Source: Chlorobiota bacterium (lineage in GTDB: Bacteria; Bacteroidota; Ignavibacteria; OLB7). Taken from it: a stretch of 64,000 bases of DNA. Positions 34,339 to 43,907 of the stretch are shown here, piece after piece. The stretch is taken from NCBI GenBank assembly GCA_016710285.1, contig JADJXR010000001.1, forward strand, positions 496,001 through 560,000. The letters run 5' to 3'. The position numbers and the translations under genes are program-made. Below the pieces are notes generated by a model. That model made no database searches. It saw only the letters and a list, made by a program, of their open reading frames with translations, and had not been told where the DNA came from. Position 1 is the first letter of the stretch; the number at the start of each line of letters is the position of its first letter.

Positions 34339-34851
34339 TTAATTCAGGGTGTGGGAAACCAGCGGCATCGCATCGCCGGCGGAGGAGGTGGTAAGGATCA
34401 GCCCAACCCCGCGCGAGTAGTAGTATTGGGTGAAGAAATTCAACGCCATCAGGTTTCCATTAATCAGCATTTTGCTCTCCCCTTCAATCATCGTCACGTC
34501 GTGGTAGGTGCTCCCTTCCACCTCGCGGCTTCCCCCGGTTTCCTTAACAGTCATCACCAGGGTGTTGTCGAAGCCATTGGCTTTGTAGCGTATCTCCCAC
34601 GTGTCGCCGGTCTTCAAGTCATCGCGCAGCAGCACCTGGAAATTTCCCGCCTCGAAGTTATCGGCCAGGAATGCCTCCCCCTCCTTGCGAATAAATTGGT
34701 CAATCTTCATCATGGAGTTCACCATCGTGAAGCTGTCGGATCCGTTGGCCGCCGTAACGGTGTTGGTGAAGGTGCTGCCATCGTTCATCCGGTAGTTCCA
34801 GGTGTTCCCAACGGCAAGCGGGTAGAAGGTGGTTTCTACGGTCGTGGTCAT
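34339..34851 (-). CDS. hypothetical protein with YPL-x-VGN-xW motif
   Basis: The 170-residue protein begins MTTTVETTFYPLAVGNTWNY. The FYPLAVGNTW pattern recurs at the start of many exported Bacteroidota/Chlorobiota proteins, but no signal peptide is present from ATG 34851. The frame continues upstream to 34917 without a better start. The rest is predicted as a beta-rich single domain with several GD/EG turns. Function unknown. Confidence 0.75.
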   Translation of the reverse strand: MTTTVETTFYPLAVGNTWNYRMNDGSTFTNTVTAANGSDSFTMVNSMMKIDQFIRKEGEAFLADNFEAGNFQVLLRDDLKTGDTWEIRYKANGFDNTLVMTVKETGGSREVEGSTYHDVTMIEGESKMLINGNLMALNFFTQYYYSRGVGLILTTSSAGDAMPLVSHTLN

Positions 34852-35010
34852 GGTGTTGTGTGGTTTGGTGTGGTTGATTGTTGTGGTTAATTGTTGTTCA
34901 TCGCGAAGCACGCACACGGCGAACTTCTGCCGTTCAAGATATCGGAAGCAGTTATCGGTTCGGCGCGTGGTGATTATCAGTTTGCGGGCAAATCAATTTC
35001 CGGCAAAAAG

Positions 35011-35045
35011 AAAAGCCCCCGGCGGTTAGGCCAGGGGCTTTTTTT
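35011..35045 (-). terminator. terminator after the YadA-head-like repeat gene
   Basis: AAAAGCCCC (from 35011) pairs with GGGGCTTTT (to 35042), with a short G/C extension at the loop. On the minus strand it is followed by CTTTTTGCCG, 16 bases past the stop at 35061. Confidence 0.85.
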
Positions 35046-35060
35046 ACATCGCTTACAAGG

Positions 35061-37085
35061 TTAGTTCACCGACCGCGCAACTTCCAACCATGCTGTTCCA
35101 TTCCAGATGAACGTGATGATGTCATTCGTGGTAGCATTAAAGCAAGCGAGAGTATTGATGTTCCCACCATCTGCAATTCGGAACTCATTGCTTGTGCACT
35201 CAATGATGAGCATTTGCCCAACTTGCTGCCCATTCGTGAGAGTAACAGAGCGGAGAACTGTACCACCGCAAACAGCGCATCCCAATCCCGAACATGATCC
35301 CCCATCGGAGGCAATTCGGAAGTAAGAACGGTCGCCGACGGTGATGTTCAACATTTTTGGTGTGGCTCCGGCCGGGAAGTTCAGCACTGCGGGCGGGCGA
35401 ACCGCCAACCCACCATTAAGGTCCATCGCCACTTGGGGATTGTTTGCCGCAACGCCAACGCGGGTGGGCGTGCCGGAGGTGTGGTTGAACACCACGCTGT
35501 TATCCTGCGTCACGTTGGCTCCGGTGCCAAACGCCATGGAGTTGTCACCACTGACTTCATTGTTTTGGCCGCCAACAATTGCCGATCCGTTTCCACTGCT
35601 GATGCTGTTGTTGTTCCCACCGCTAATTGTTGCGTAGTCGGAAGTTTCAATGGAGTTGCTGAAACCACCGCCAACGGTGTTTGCTGTTCGAGATGCCACA
35701 CCGCTCCGAATCTCATTCTCCGCACCACCAGCAATCGTGCTATTATTCAGCAGGCCACCGTTGGCAATCACCTCGTTGCTTCTGCCGCCAGCAATCACGT
35801 TCGCTTCCAAGAAGCCTCCATCGCCGGGGCGAATTTCGTTATCGGTTCCGCCGCCGATGGTGTTTCCGCTGTAGTAGTTTGTGCCGTCATCTTCGGAGGT
35901 AATGGAGTTGTCCTGGCCGCCAGCAATGGTTGCGTTGTTGCTGTTGAAAATGAAATTATTCCCACCGCCGCCAATGGTGACGTTGGATGATGGGAAGCCG
36001 TTCATGGAAGCAATCAGGTTTGCCGATCCGCCACCAACGGCTGCCGTGCTAACATCGCTGTTAGGGAAGGAGTTGATTCGGTTGTCGTCACCACCGCCGA
36101 TAAACGAGGCCGAGATCGTTCCCCCGTCGTTCGGGATGATAAGGTTGCTGGTTCCGCCGGCAACGGTGTTGTTCTCGCCACCACTGGCAAGGTTGTTTTG
36201 GCCGCCGCCAACGGCGTTGTAATCGCCGCTTGCGCTGTTCTGAAATCCACCGGCAACCGTGCTGCGTGATCCGCTTGCGGTGTTCTCGCGCCCGCCGCCA
36301 ACGGTGGCTTGGGTTTGGCTTGCACTGTTTTGGCTTCCGCCAGCAACGGTGCTGCCGGGGCCGCTTGCTGTGTTTTGGCTTCCGCCGCCAACGGTGGCGG
36401 AAAGTTGGGTTACGGTGTTCAGTTCACCGCCGGCAATGGTTCCGTTGAATCCGAAGGAGTTGACGGTATTGCCATATCCGCCGCCAATCGTCCCAAAGTT
36501 ATTGCTGACGCTGTTCACGTTTCCGGTCTGGCCGCCACCGGCAATGGTGATGCCCACCCCGGAAGCAGTGTTGCCGCTGAAGCCGCCAAGAATGGTTGGG
36601 CTTGTGGCATTTGGCACAAGGCGGATGGTGCGCTGGCCGTTAGCAATAATGTTCACTTGGCGATCGCCCGCGCCGGCATTGGTGCCCAGCAGGTTGTTCG
36701 TGCCATCGGTGAACGGGCCGTTGTTTCCGGTAAGTATCCACGCGGTGTTTCCGGCATTGGCTCCGTCCAACAGCGGCTGCCAATTCGGGACAGCTGGCGT
36801 TCCCCAGTTGTACTGGAACTCGTTTGCATCGGTGTTGAAAATCAGCAAGGATTTTGCTGGCAGCGCAATGCCGTTCCGTTGCGCAGTGGTTAGCCGGGGG
36901 ATCAATAATCCCACATCGGTTCCGGTTAGGTCAAGCAGTGCCGAGCGGTCAGGAGCAATGACCCCGATGCCGACGTGGCCGTAAACGTCGCTGTTGGCCG
37001 CCGGACCCGGTAATTGGGCGGTGGCGGTGGTTGCTGCAAAAGCCGTGAGAATGGCTCCGTGCGCAAGCAGTGAACGTAATGTCAT
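35061..37085 (-). CDS. secreted YadA-head-like repeat protein
   Basis: The 674-residue protein starts with a signal peptide (MTLRSLLAHGAILTAFAATTATAQ) followed by a region typical of Bacteroidota surface or tail-fibre-like proteins (GHVGIGVIAPDRSALLDL, then LLIPRLTTAQRNGI). From about residue 165 to 540 it is built of 14-16-residue repeats, for example NTASGPGSTVAGGSQ, NSASQTQATVGGGRE and NTASGSRSTVAGGFQ, the pattern of the YadA/Hep_Hag left-handed beta-roll head. The C-terminal 130 residues are Cys-containing and unassigned; no autotransporter anchor or clear sorting domain is visible. Likely a surface adhesin. Confidence 0.9.
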   Translation of the reverse strand: MTLRSLLAHGAILTAFAATTATAQLPGPAANSDVYGHVGIGVIAPDRSALLDLTGTDVGLLIPRLTTAQRNGIALPAKSLLIFNTDANEFQYNWGTPAVPNWQPLLDGANAGNTAWILTGNNGPFTDGTNNLLGTNAGAGDRQVNIIANGQRTIRLVPNATSPTILGGFSGNTASGVGITIAGGGQTGNVNSVSNNFGTIGGGYGNTVNSFGFNGTIAGGELNTVTQLSATVGGGSQNTASGPGSTVAGGSQNSASQTQATVGGGRENTASGSRSTVAGGFQNSASGDYNAVGGGQNNLASGGENNTVAGGTSNLIIPNDGGTISASFIGGGDDNRINSFPNSDVSTAAVGGGSANLIASMNGFPSSNVTIGGGGNNFIFNSNNATIAGGQDNSITSEDDGTNYYSGNTIGGGTDNEIRPGDGGFLEANVIAGGRSNEVIANGGLLNNSTIAGGAENEIRSGVASRTANTVGGGFSNSIETSDYATISGGNNNSISSGNGSAIVGGQNNEVSGDNSMAFGTGANVTQDNSVVFNHTSGTPTRVGVAANNPQVAMDLNGGLAVRPPAVLNFPAGATPKMLNITVGDRSYFRIASDGGSCSGLGCAVCGGTVLRSVTLTNGQQVGQMLIIECTSNEFRIADGGNINTLACFNATTNDIITFIWNGTAWLEVARSVN

Positions 37086-37355
37086 GATGTACCTCGGGAA
37101 ATATGATGTTGTTGATCTTGTGTGCAATGGGAATGCTACAAAAGCGGATATGAGTTCACCTTTACGTACCCTAAAACAAACCTTTTGCAACCTTGCGAGC
37201 TGTACCGATTTCAGGGCGCACGTAGGCAAAAATCATGCCCCGCATAATAGCTTCACAGCTACAGGGGGCCGATACTCTGATATTTTTCTTTTTGCCATGG
37301 CCATCCAATTGCTGGCGTTGCCGTAATTTTTGGCCACACACAAGCAATCCAAACC

Positions 37356-37823
37356 ATGAGTACGATGCAAAGACTTCTACGCTACGCCGGTAGTGGCTTG
37401 CTGGCATTGGCGTTGGCATCCTGTGCCGAAGAAACCGGACCGGAAACCACCGTCGTCAACGCAAAGGTTGATGGCGTGCTGTTCACCTCGCAAGTCGTGA
37501 CGAATCTTCACGCTACTTCATCGCTCCGGTTTACCGCCGTGCAAGCCGCCACATCCGACACCATCGTGATTGATATGCCCAAAATCCAGGGAACCGGATC
37601 GCTGGTGATTGGTGGGAAAGGAGGGGTGGTTGCCGAGTATCGCGCCCCCGGGAAATACTTCACCAGCATTGACACGCTGAACTCCGTGCAGGGGAGCGTC
37701 GAGCTTTCCCAGTTCGATGACAAAGGAGCCGTTGGGATCTTCACCTTCCAAGCCTACCAGAACAAGGATGCCAACGGGGAGATCGTGGTGGTGAACGAAG
37801 GGAGCTTCAGCATCAAGTTTTAG
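37356..37823 (+). CDS. hypothetical lipoprotein
   Basis: The 155-residue protein has a lipoprotein signal (MSTMQRLLRYAGSGLLALALASC, lipobox cysteine at 23). The mature part resembles small DUF6252-like Bacteroidota lipoproteins: NAKVDGVLFTS near the start and short beta strands ending FSIKF. Function unknown. It is divergent from the YadA-like gene and converges on the radical SAM gene with 27 bases between. Confidence 0.75.
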   Translation: MSTMQRLLRYAGSGLLALALASCAEETGPETTVVNAKVDGVLFTSQVVTNLHATSSLRFTAVQAATSDTIVIDMPKIQGTGSLVIGGKGGVVAEYRAPGKYFTSIDTLNSVQGSVELSQFDDKGAVGIFTFQAYQNKDANGEIVVVNEGSFSIKF

Positions 37824-37850
37824 GGTGAGTAACGCGGTATTGCCTTGCCG

Positions 37851-39248
37851 CTACTTCGTTGCCCCGGCCGCCGTGCCGAAACGCCGTTCTATTCGCATGG
37901 CCAGGGCTGCGCCGGCCGCACGCAGCCGATGCTTCAGGCGCGGCAACGCGGGGCCCTGCGCCAGCTTGTGCGCCTGGACCTCGTGGGTGATGCGGCTGAT
38001 GGCAAACCGGTAATATCGGCGCGAGTAGGTGCGCTGGAAATCAAGGTCGCGGTCGGTGGCGGCGGCCCATTCGGGAACGCTGACCAGCTGCGAGCGGACC
38101 TCATCAAACAACGGCGTGCCGGTGATGGGATAGGCAATGGTAATGGTGTAATGGTCCGGAGCACTCACCTTCAGGTGGTGAATCGTCTCCAAAATATCCT
38201 CCTCCGTTTCCCCTGGATACCCCACCATGATAAACGTCCCGGTCTGGATGCCGTGGCGTTTGCTTAGCTGAATCATCTCCCGCACTTGCTCCACCTTCAC
38301 CCGCCGGTCCATTGCATCCACCACTCGCTGGGATCCGCTTTCCGCGCCAATCCAAACGCGGAAGCAGCCGGTGGCCCGCAGCAACTCCACCGCACGCTCG
38401 TTCAAACGGTCGGCGCGGGTGATGCACTCGTAGGGGATGCGGAGGTTCCGTGCCGCAAGCTCCGCAGCAAACCCCTCCAGCCAGCGGTGATTGATGGTGA
38501 AGACATCATCCACAAACCAGAGTGCGTCGGGGTTGTAGCGGTTGCGGATCTGCTCCATCTCATCGGCCACAACCGCTGGCGAACGCCGCCGGTACGTTCC
38601 GCCATACACCGCACGGCTGCACCAACGGCACGTATATGGGCACCCACGCATGGTGCTGATGGAAACGGAGCTTGTGCCATGATGCCGTTTCCATGTTTCC
38701 AGATACCGCTCCAGCGCGATCCCTTCTCGGAACGGAATCGGGAGGTCATCAATGGAGCGGAGAAGGGTCCGTTCGGCGGTTCGGAGAAGCTGGCCATCGC
38801 GCAAGAACGCAATGCCCGCAACCTCATCCAACTCCCCGCCAGCATTGATGCAGCGGAGCAACTCCTCCATTGTTTGCTCCCCTTCCCCAATCACCACAAC
38901 GTCGGCCCCGTGCTGCAGGAATCGCTCGGCATGGTGGCGAATCTCCGGCCCCCCCAACACGATTTTTGTGCCGCGCAAGGCGGGCGTCCCCTTGATAAAC
39001 CGAATTGCCCGAAGCACATTCAGCTTCGTCATCAAGTTGGTGTAGATGCCCACCACTGCCGGCGGATTGCCAAGAAGACGCTGCCGAAACTGCTCCCACG
39101 TGGCGAACGTGGTGTCGAACAACTCAACCTCCACCCCGCGCTGGCGCAACCATGCAGCAATGGAGAGAATCCCCAGCGGAGGATACGGCTTCATAATCCG
39201 TTGCTCGCGTGGATCCTCGGCCAAAAAATATCCGTGAGTTAGTAGCAT
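37851..39248 (-). CDS. B12-binding-domain radical SAM protein
   Basis: The 465-residue protein has an N-terminal cobalamin-binding-like Rossmann domain (about residues 25-150; GGPEIRHHAERFLQHGADVVVIGEGE) without the DxHxxG base-off motif. The radical SAM core follows, with the cluster motif GCPYTCRWC near residue 205, and GTFIMVGYPGETEEDI later. Such proteins use SAM and a 4Fe-4S cluster for methyl transfer, ring or carbon-carbon chemistry; the substrate cannot be told. It has no evident biosynthetic partners nearby. Confidence 0.92.
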   Translation of the reverse strand: MLLTHGYFLAEDPREQRIMKPYPPLGILSIAAWLRQRGVEVELFDTTFATWEQFRQRLLGNPPAVVGIYTNLMTKLNVLRAIRFIKGTPALRGTKIVLGGPEIRHHAERFLQHGADVVVIGEGEQTMEELLRCINAGGELDEVAGIAFLRDGQLLRTAERTLLRSIDDLPIPFREGIALERYLETWKRHHGTSSVSISTMRGCPYTCRWCSRAVYGGTYRRRSPAVVADEMEQIRNRYNPDALWFVDDVFTINHRWLEGFAAELAARNLRIPYECITRADRLNERAVELLRATGCFRVWIGAESGSQRVVDAMDRRVKVEQVREMIQLSKRHGIQTGTFIMVGYPGETEEDILETIHHLKVSAPDHYTITIAYPITGTPLFDEVRSQLVSVPEWAAATDRDLDFQRTYSRRYYRFAISRITHEVQAHKLAQGPALPRLKHRLRAAGAALAMRIERRFGTAAGATK

Positions 39249-39402
39249 CGGCAGGTATCGGGGGGAAGGAAAAGGAGTTTATTGCTGGGGGATTGGCAGC
39301 GGAGCATCATCGGCAAAACAGGCCAATGGCAATCAGCCGCCGCGCATTCTTCTTCCCCCACAACCCTACGGTTGCGCAAACGTTTCTTCCCCCAGCATTC
39401 TT

Positions 39403-40650
39403 TCACTTTTTCTTCTTCTTTTTCTTTGGCGGCGGCGCGGGGGTTGGGGCGGGTTTGGGCGGGGCAGCCTTGTGGGGGCAGGGCGCGGTGTCCAGCGCGA
39501 CGGAGATCTGTGGATACTCCTCTGGGTCGTCGGCGTTTCCGCGTGCCACCATCACCCGCACCACTTGCTCGATATCCTTTGCGCAGATGCGAACCGTCTC
39601 CCCGTCGCGCAGCACGGTTCCGTCGCCCAACGCCGCCCACGATTGGCTTGTGGCCAAGTTCGCCGGCGTTACCATCACAACGCCCCCTTCGGGGATTTCT
39701 TGCACGGTAATCGTGTGGAAGCTGACGGCAATTGGGGCGGTTTCCAGCACTGCGGTTCCGGCACGCGGCATGGTGTACTCATACTCATTCTTCCGCCAAA
39801 TGGAGCCGTGGTCGGGAAGCGGCGATAGGGTTCGTTTGGAGATTGCCACCGCAAAACGGATCATCAAATCTTGCAGGTTGGGGAAAAGTTTGCGCAGATA
39901 CTCCTGATGCTCGTCGGGATCCATCGGCATTCCGCGCAGAACCTCCAGCGGCTTGCTCCCTTGCGATTCCAGAAACGACCAGAAGAAGTAAGTGTGGGGT
40001 CCCATTTCGGTGATGGGCTTCCCCAACGCTGCGGCAAAACCGATCTGGATTTTTGGCAGCCGTTCGCCCCATTGGGGAAGCTCGTACACCTTGCTGGCCA
40101 TCCAATCGGCAATGCCGCTGGTGTACCACTTCGACCGTTCGATGGTGGATGCCCCCTCTTCGGCAACGTCGTGCTGGTTGAACTGCTGAACGCCCTGGGC
40201 AACGGCATGGGTAATAAGGTAGCGAGTGCTCCCCTGCGAGTATTCTTCATGGCCGCTGGGGTGGCGGCGCAGCGTGATCCGGCAAACGTCCGCTTCCTCC
40301 CGTGCCGCCACGGCCCCATCGGTGGTGGCTGGAAGCTCGGCTTCGCGGTCGCGAAGGGCTTCAATTTCCGGCAGGTCTTCGTCGGCTTTTTCTTCCACCA
40401 AGTCAATAAACAACGTTGGCATTTCCCAGCTGGGACCGCACAGTTTTGCATAGGCTTCCAGCGATGCAATCGCTGCCTCGCGAACCGGCTTCAGCAACCC
40501 CGCGCGCACCCCGGCAACGCGAAGCAGATGCTGTTTCCCCGCCGCAGAAAAACCGACGACGCTCCCTTGCGCGCTGGCAACAGCGGGAGTCCACAGAAGA
40601 AGAAGTGCGGCAATCCGAAGCCGCCCAATGGTGCAGATGTTCTTCATCAT
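39403..40650 (-). CDS. hypothetical secreted protein with Lys-rich C-terminus
   Basis: The 415-residue protein begins with a signal peptide (MMKNICTIGRLRIAALLLLW...ASAQ) and ends in a Pro-rich segment followed by seven lysines (PAPTPAPPPKKKKKKK). A stretch near residue 150 (RYLITHAVAQGVQQF) resembles the helix of gluzincin peptidases but lacks the HExxH zinc motif, so protease function is not supported. ATG 40650 and 40647 are adjacent start options. Confidence 0.75.
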   Translation of the reverse strand: MMKNICTIGRLRIAALLLLWTPAVASAQGSVVGFSAAGKQHLLRVAGVRAGLLKPVREAAIASLEAYAKLCGPSWEMPTLFIDLVEEKADEDLPEIEALRDREAELPATTDGAVAAREEADVCRITLRRHPSGHEEYSQGSTRYLITHAVAQGVQQFNQHDVAEEGASTIERSKWYTSGIADWMASKVYELPQWGERLPKIQIGFAAALGKPITEMGPHTYFFWSFLESQGSKPLEVLRGMPMDPDEHQEYLRKLFPNLQDLMIRFAVAISKRTLSPLPDHGSIWRKNEYEYTMPRAGTAVLETAPIAVSFHTITVQEIPEGGVVMVTPANLATSQSWAALGDGTVLRDGETVRICAKDIEQVVRVMVARGNADDPEEYPQISVALDTAPCPHKAAPPKPAPTPAPPPKKKKKKK

Positions 40651-40826
40651 AGTTTTGCCCCGACAAACCACCCCAGCGGTGGCTTATTGAGAGTGGGGGA
40701 TAGCACGGCAAAAAGCACACGCCCAGATTTTCGCAAGCATTCCCCCCGAATGCTTTTTGTAGAAGTTGTTCAACAGGCCGTGGAGTTCCGGCAGGTTATT
40801 TTTTTTTGAAGCCGTTGCGGCAAGGT

Positions 40827-41633
40827 CTATTCCCCCGCGTTCCCCTTCAGCACGCAGTGGAGCAGCGTGTGGTCGCCAAGCCGGTTCAGTGGCGGGGTTC
40901 CCATCAGCCGTTCCTCCATCGGGAAGAATCGCTGGAACAACCGCTGGTGGCGGTGGTACCAATGGCGCATCAACGTTGGCGGCGTGGTTAGCCCGATTGC
41001 TGCAATGGTACGGAACCGGAAGCGTTGGGCGAACATCCGTTTCATTTTCCAGATTGGATGGAACCACGTTTGCACCATTTCCGCATCGCCAATATGGGCC
41101 GCAGTGCCACCACGCCGCAGCCGTTGGAATGCCATTCCGAAACGCCCACGCAAGGCGAATCCAGCAATCTCCATCGCGCAGATGGGGTTCATCCAAACCA
41201 CCATCACCCCGCCGCCCGGGCGCAGCAGCGGCGCGACGGCATCGGGGAAAAAGTGGAGATCGGGAAGGCAGTTCAAGCCGTCGAAGTTGGAGAACACAAG
41301 ATCGAAACCGGGATGCCCCGGCGGAAGCTCCAGCCCGCCAAGCTCCTGAATGGGAAGCTGCCGGAAGGTGATTGCAACCCCGGCGTTTCGCGCTTTCTGG
41401 GTGGCCACGGCAAGCATCCCTGCCGAGCAATCGGTGGCCATTACTTCGGCCCCGCGGGCGGCCATCCAAGTTGCATCTTCGCCGGTTCCGCAATTCAGCT
41501 CCAGCACGCGGGCACCCGGGCGGACCAACGGTTCCAAGTAGCGATAGACAAGCGCGCGCTGCCGCCGTCCCAACGGAGTGTCGGTGAAATCGGCATCGTA
41601 GCGGTGGGCAACGGGATCGAACGGAGCGGGCAT
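40827..41633 (-). CDS. class I SAM-dependent methyltransferase
   Basis: The 268-residue protein shows the methyltransferase glycine-rich motif I VLELNCGTGEDA near residue 45, the acidic motif II around EVMATDCSAGM, and DLVFSNFDGLNCL for motif IV. This is a general small-molecule type; the substrate is unknown. ATG 41633 starts at the natural N-terminus (MPAPFDPVAHRYD). It is divergent from the second ECF sigma gene with a 179-base gap. Confidence 0.9.
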   Translation of the reverse strand: MPAPFDPVAHRYDADFTDTPLGRRQRALVYRYLEPLVRPGARVLELNCGTGEDATWMAARGAEVMATDCSAGMLAVATQKARNAGVAITFRQLPIQELGGLELPPGHPGFDLVFSNFDGLNCLPDLHFFPDAVAPLLRPGGGVMVVWMNPICAMEIAGFALRGRFGMAFQRLRRGGTAAHIGDAEMVQTWFHPIWKMKRMFAQRFRFRTIAAIGLTTPPTLMRHWYHRHQRLFQRFFPMEERLMGTPPLNRLGDHTLLHCVLKGNAGE

Positions 41634-41812
41634 GGTTAGGGGGGGATAAAGATTCAGTAGTTGGGGATCGGGGGAAACGCATCCATCCCCCGCGCTGCAT
41701 CGGCGGGGAAACTGCGGAAGGCGCGGCACGCCAGCGGCGATAGGGTTCCTCGTAACTTCATTTCTGGTGCTGTGTTCAACGGCCAACGGCGTATTTGTTG
41801 AGTTCTCTAGCG

Positions 41813-42388
41813 ATGCCTAAATCGTACACACCGTATACCGACGAAGAACTATTCTCCCTGCTCTGTGGGGGGGATAAAGATGCGTTTGCGGAACTCTATT
41901 CTCGCTATCGAAGCCGCATTTACGCCTACGCACTGCGGATGCTGGGGGACCGGGACCGGGCCAACGATATTTTCCAGGAGACGTTCATGCGAATTTATCA
42001 GCAGTGCACCAACAACCAGCGCGTGGTAACGAACGTTTCGGCCTACATCTTCACAACCGCACGGAACCTTTGCCTGAACGCCATTCGCGACCAAAAGCCC
42101 ACCACGGGCATTGAAGATTATCACCAAGTGGTCTATCAGCCCAACCATGAGAACATTGAGCTGGCGGAGCTGGTGAAAACCGCGCTGGAGCTTCTTCCAA
42201 CAAGCCACCGCGAAGCGTTCGTGCTGCGGGAATACGACGGGTTAAGCTACCAAGAAATATCCGACGTAACCGGCCAAAGCCTTGCCAGCGTGAAAATCCA
42301 CATCTTCCGCGCAAAAGAAAAACTTCGGAAAATTTTGGCTCCATATCTGGAGGAGAACACCGAAGAATCGCGGCGGCGGTCGGGATAG
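41813..42388 (+). CDS. ECF-type RNA polymerase sigma factor
   Basis: The 191-residue protein has region 2 (FAELYSRYRSRIYAYALRML and the RANDIFQETFMRIYQ core-binding segment) and region 4 (LPTSHREAFVLREYDGLSYQEISDVTGQSLASVKIHIFRAKEKLRK). It is followed after 94 bases by an anti-sigma-like membrane protein, and then by a lipoprotein, so the three probably work as a signalling unit. ATG 41813 is used because it begins at the usual position before region 2. Confidence 0.93.
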   Translation: MPKSYTPYTDEELFSLLCGGDKDAFAELYSRYRSRIYAYALRMLGDRDRANDIFQETFMRIYQQCTNNQRVVTNVSAYIFTTARNLCLNAIRDQKPTTGIEDYHQVVYQPNHENIELAELVKTALELLPTSHREAFVLREYDGLSYQEISDVTGQSLASVKIHIFRAKEKLRKILAPYLEENTEESRRRSG

Positions 42389-42482
42389 CCCGGCAAGAAT
42401 GGCAACCGCGTTGGCCAACCGATTTCAACATTTTTCTTCCCCCCCTTATTTAACACGTGACACTGGGTACTTCAACTGACCT

Positions 42483-43907
42483 ATGAGCAAGAGCGAATTA
42501 ATCTTGGAGTTCATTGACGGCACGCTTGACAGCGCTGTTGAGCAAGGGCTATTCCAAGAAATGGCACAACAACCGGAGCTTCGTTCGGAGCTTCGGCAGT
42601 TCATCAACATCGGCGATGCGGTTCGTTCCGACCGCGAGGCCTTTGTTCCGCCAGCACACTTGGAGCGTGCGCTAATGGCCGGAATAGGCATTGCCCCGGC
42701 TGCCGATTCCAACAACGCTGTGGCCGGTGCGGTGGTGCCACAAGGGGGAGGCCGTTTTTGGATGATGACCACCAGCTTCGTGGTTGGCGCGCTGATGGCC
42801 GCAAGCACCGTCTGGCTGATGATGCGCGGCGATGATGCCGCCAGCAACCAACCCGTTGTTGCCGTGCAAACCGCTCCGGCCACGCAATCGCAAACTCAGC
42901 CGCAAGCGCAAGCTCCGCAACTCCAGAATGGAACGGGTGGTGATTTCCAACAGCGGATCATGTTGGCCACGGCAATCGCTCCGGCAGCAACCAGTGCCAA
43001 CGGGTCCGCCGAAAGGGGTGTGGAATCGGAAGCGGGGCGCGAGCGGGTGCGGATCAAGTACGTCTATCTGCCGGCTCCGCAAAGCAAGCTGAGCGGCGGG
43101 GAAGAAATCCCAACCAGCAACGGCGGCGGAAGCAACATTGCCAGCGCATCAACCAACACACCAGCCAACAACAACGGCGGCAGCGGTATCGCCAGCGAAC
43201 GGAGCAGCAACGAAGCTGCGGCAGCAGCCGACACGCTTCCTCGCGTTGCGGAAACCACACTGCTTCCGATTTCCAACAACTTGGGAGCTTCCGCAAGCAA
43301 CCCACGTGCAACGGAGATGCTGAACGCAGCAGCGGTGGAGGTTCGGCCAACGCAATCCATGATGCTTGGATCATCCTCCCCTCTTGGCCAAGCTGATGAT
43401 GGCGGTAACGCGCTAACGATTATCACCGAAGCACGCTATCAGTTCGCACGGAATGCAATCCCAACCCAGGCACTGTCGCCAGCGTATTCGATTCCGGAAA
43501 ACTTTGCGGCGGGCGCGTATGTGAAGCTGAGCGATGCGTGGTATCTGGGGGTGGAGGCCGGGACCGAGCGGTACGCCCAAACCTTACTGATTAACCGGAA
43601 CGACACCCTTGCCATTGACCAACAACCAAAGTACGGTTGGGGCGGATTAGCGGCCCGCTATGACTTCGGGGCAATCCCTTCGCTTCCGGCACGGATGTAC
43701 TTCCAGGTTACTGGCGGGGCAACGTCGGCGGGGCCGCTGGTTCGGTTCCGATTGGGCGCGCCGGTGCAGCTAACCGAGGGGGTGGCTCTAGCCCCGGGAT
43801 TCGAGTTCAGTTCGCTGGTCTATATGTTCAATAACCAACGGCTCTTCTCCGGACGCTGGGGCGCAACCGTGGGAACGGAGTTCAACCTTTCAACATTGCT
43901 ATGGTGA
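42483..43907 (+). CDS. anti-sigma-like protein fused to a beta-barrel-like domain
   Basis: The 474-residue protein begins with a sigma-binding-like helical region (FIDGTLDSAVEQGLFQEMAQQ and PELRSELRQFINIG at residues 10-44), then one membrane helix at about 94-114. A long low-complexity Ala/Ser/Asn/Gln linker follows (about 115-310), and the last 160 residues form a beta-barrel-like series (YQFARNAIPTQ, GAYVKLSDAWYLGVEAGTE, GGLAARYDFGAIP, MYFQVTGGATSAGPLVRF, GFEFSSLVYMFNNQ) ending in Trp. The likely layout is sigma binding in the cytoplasm, one inner-membrane crossing, and a C-terminal barrel or beta domain in the periplasm or outer membrane. It overlaps the next gene. Confidence 0.8.
   Translation: MSKSELILEFIDGTLDSAVEQGLFQEMAQQPELRSELRQFINIGDAVRSDREAFVPPAHLERALMAGIGIAPAADSNNAVAGAVVPQGGGRFWMMTTSFVVGALMAASTVWLMMRGDDAASNQPVVAVQTAPATQSQTQPQAQAPQLQNGTGGDFQQRIMLATAIAPAATSANGSAERGVESEAGRERVRIKYVYLPAPQSKLSGGEEIPTSNGGGSNIASASTNTPANNNGGSGIASERSSNEAAAAADTLPRVAETTLLPISNNLGASASNPRATEMLNAAAVEVRPTQSMMLGSSSPLGQADDGGNALTIITEARYQFARNAIPTQALSPAYSIPENFAAGAYVKLSDAWYLGVEAGTERYAQTLLINRNDTLAIDQQPKYGWGGLAARYDFGAIPSLPARMYFQVTGGATSAGPLVRFRLGAPVQLTEGVALAPGFEFSSLVYMFNNQRLFSGRWGATVGTEFNLSTLLW

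Noticed and set aside
35061..37085. Tandem DNA repeat or CRISPR-like array inside the YadA-like gene
   Set aside because: The periodicity is at the protein level with an intact reading frame, explained by beta-roll repeats.
39403..40650. Metalloprotease assignment for the Lys-tailed secreted protein
   Set aside because: The segment ITHAVAQ resembles a gluzincin helix but lacks HExxH, so catalytic function is unsupported.
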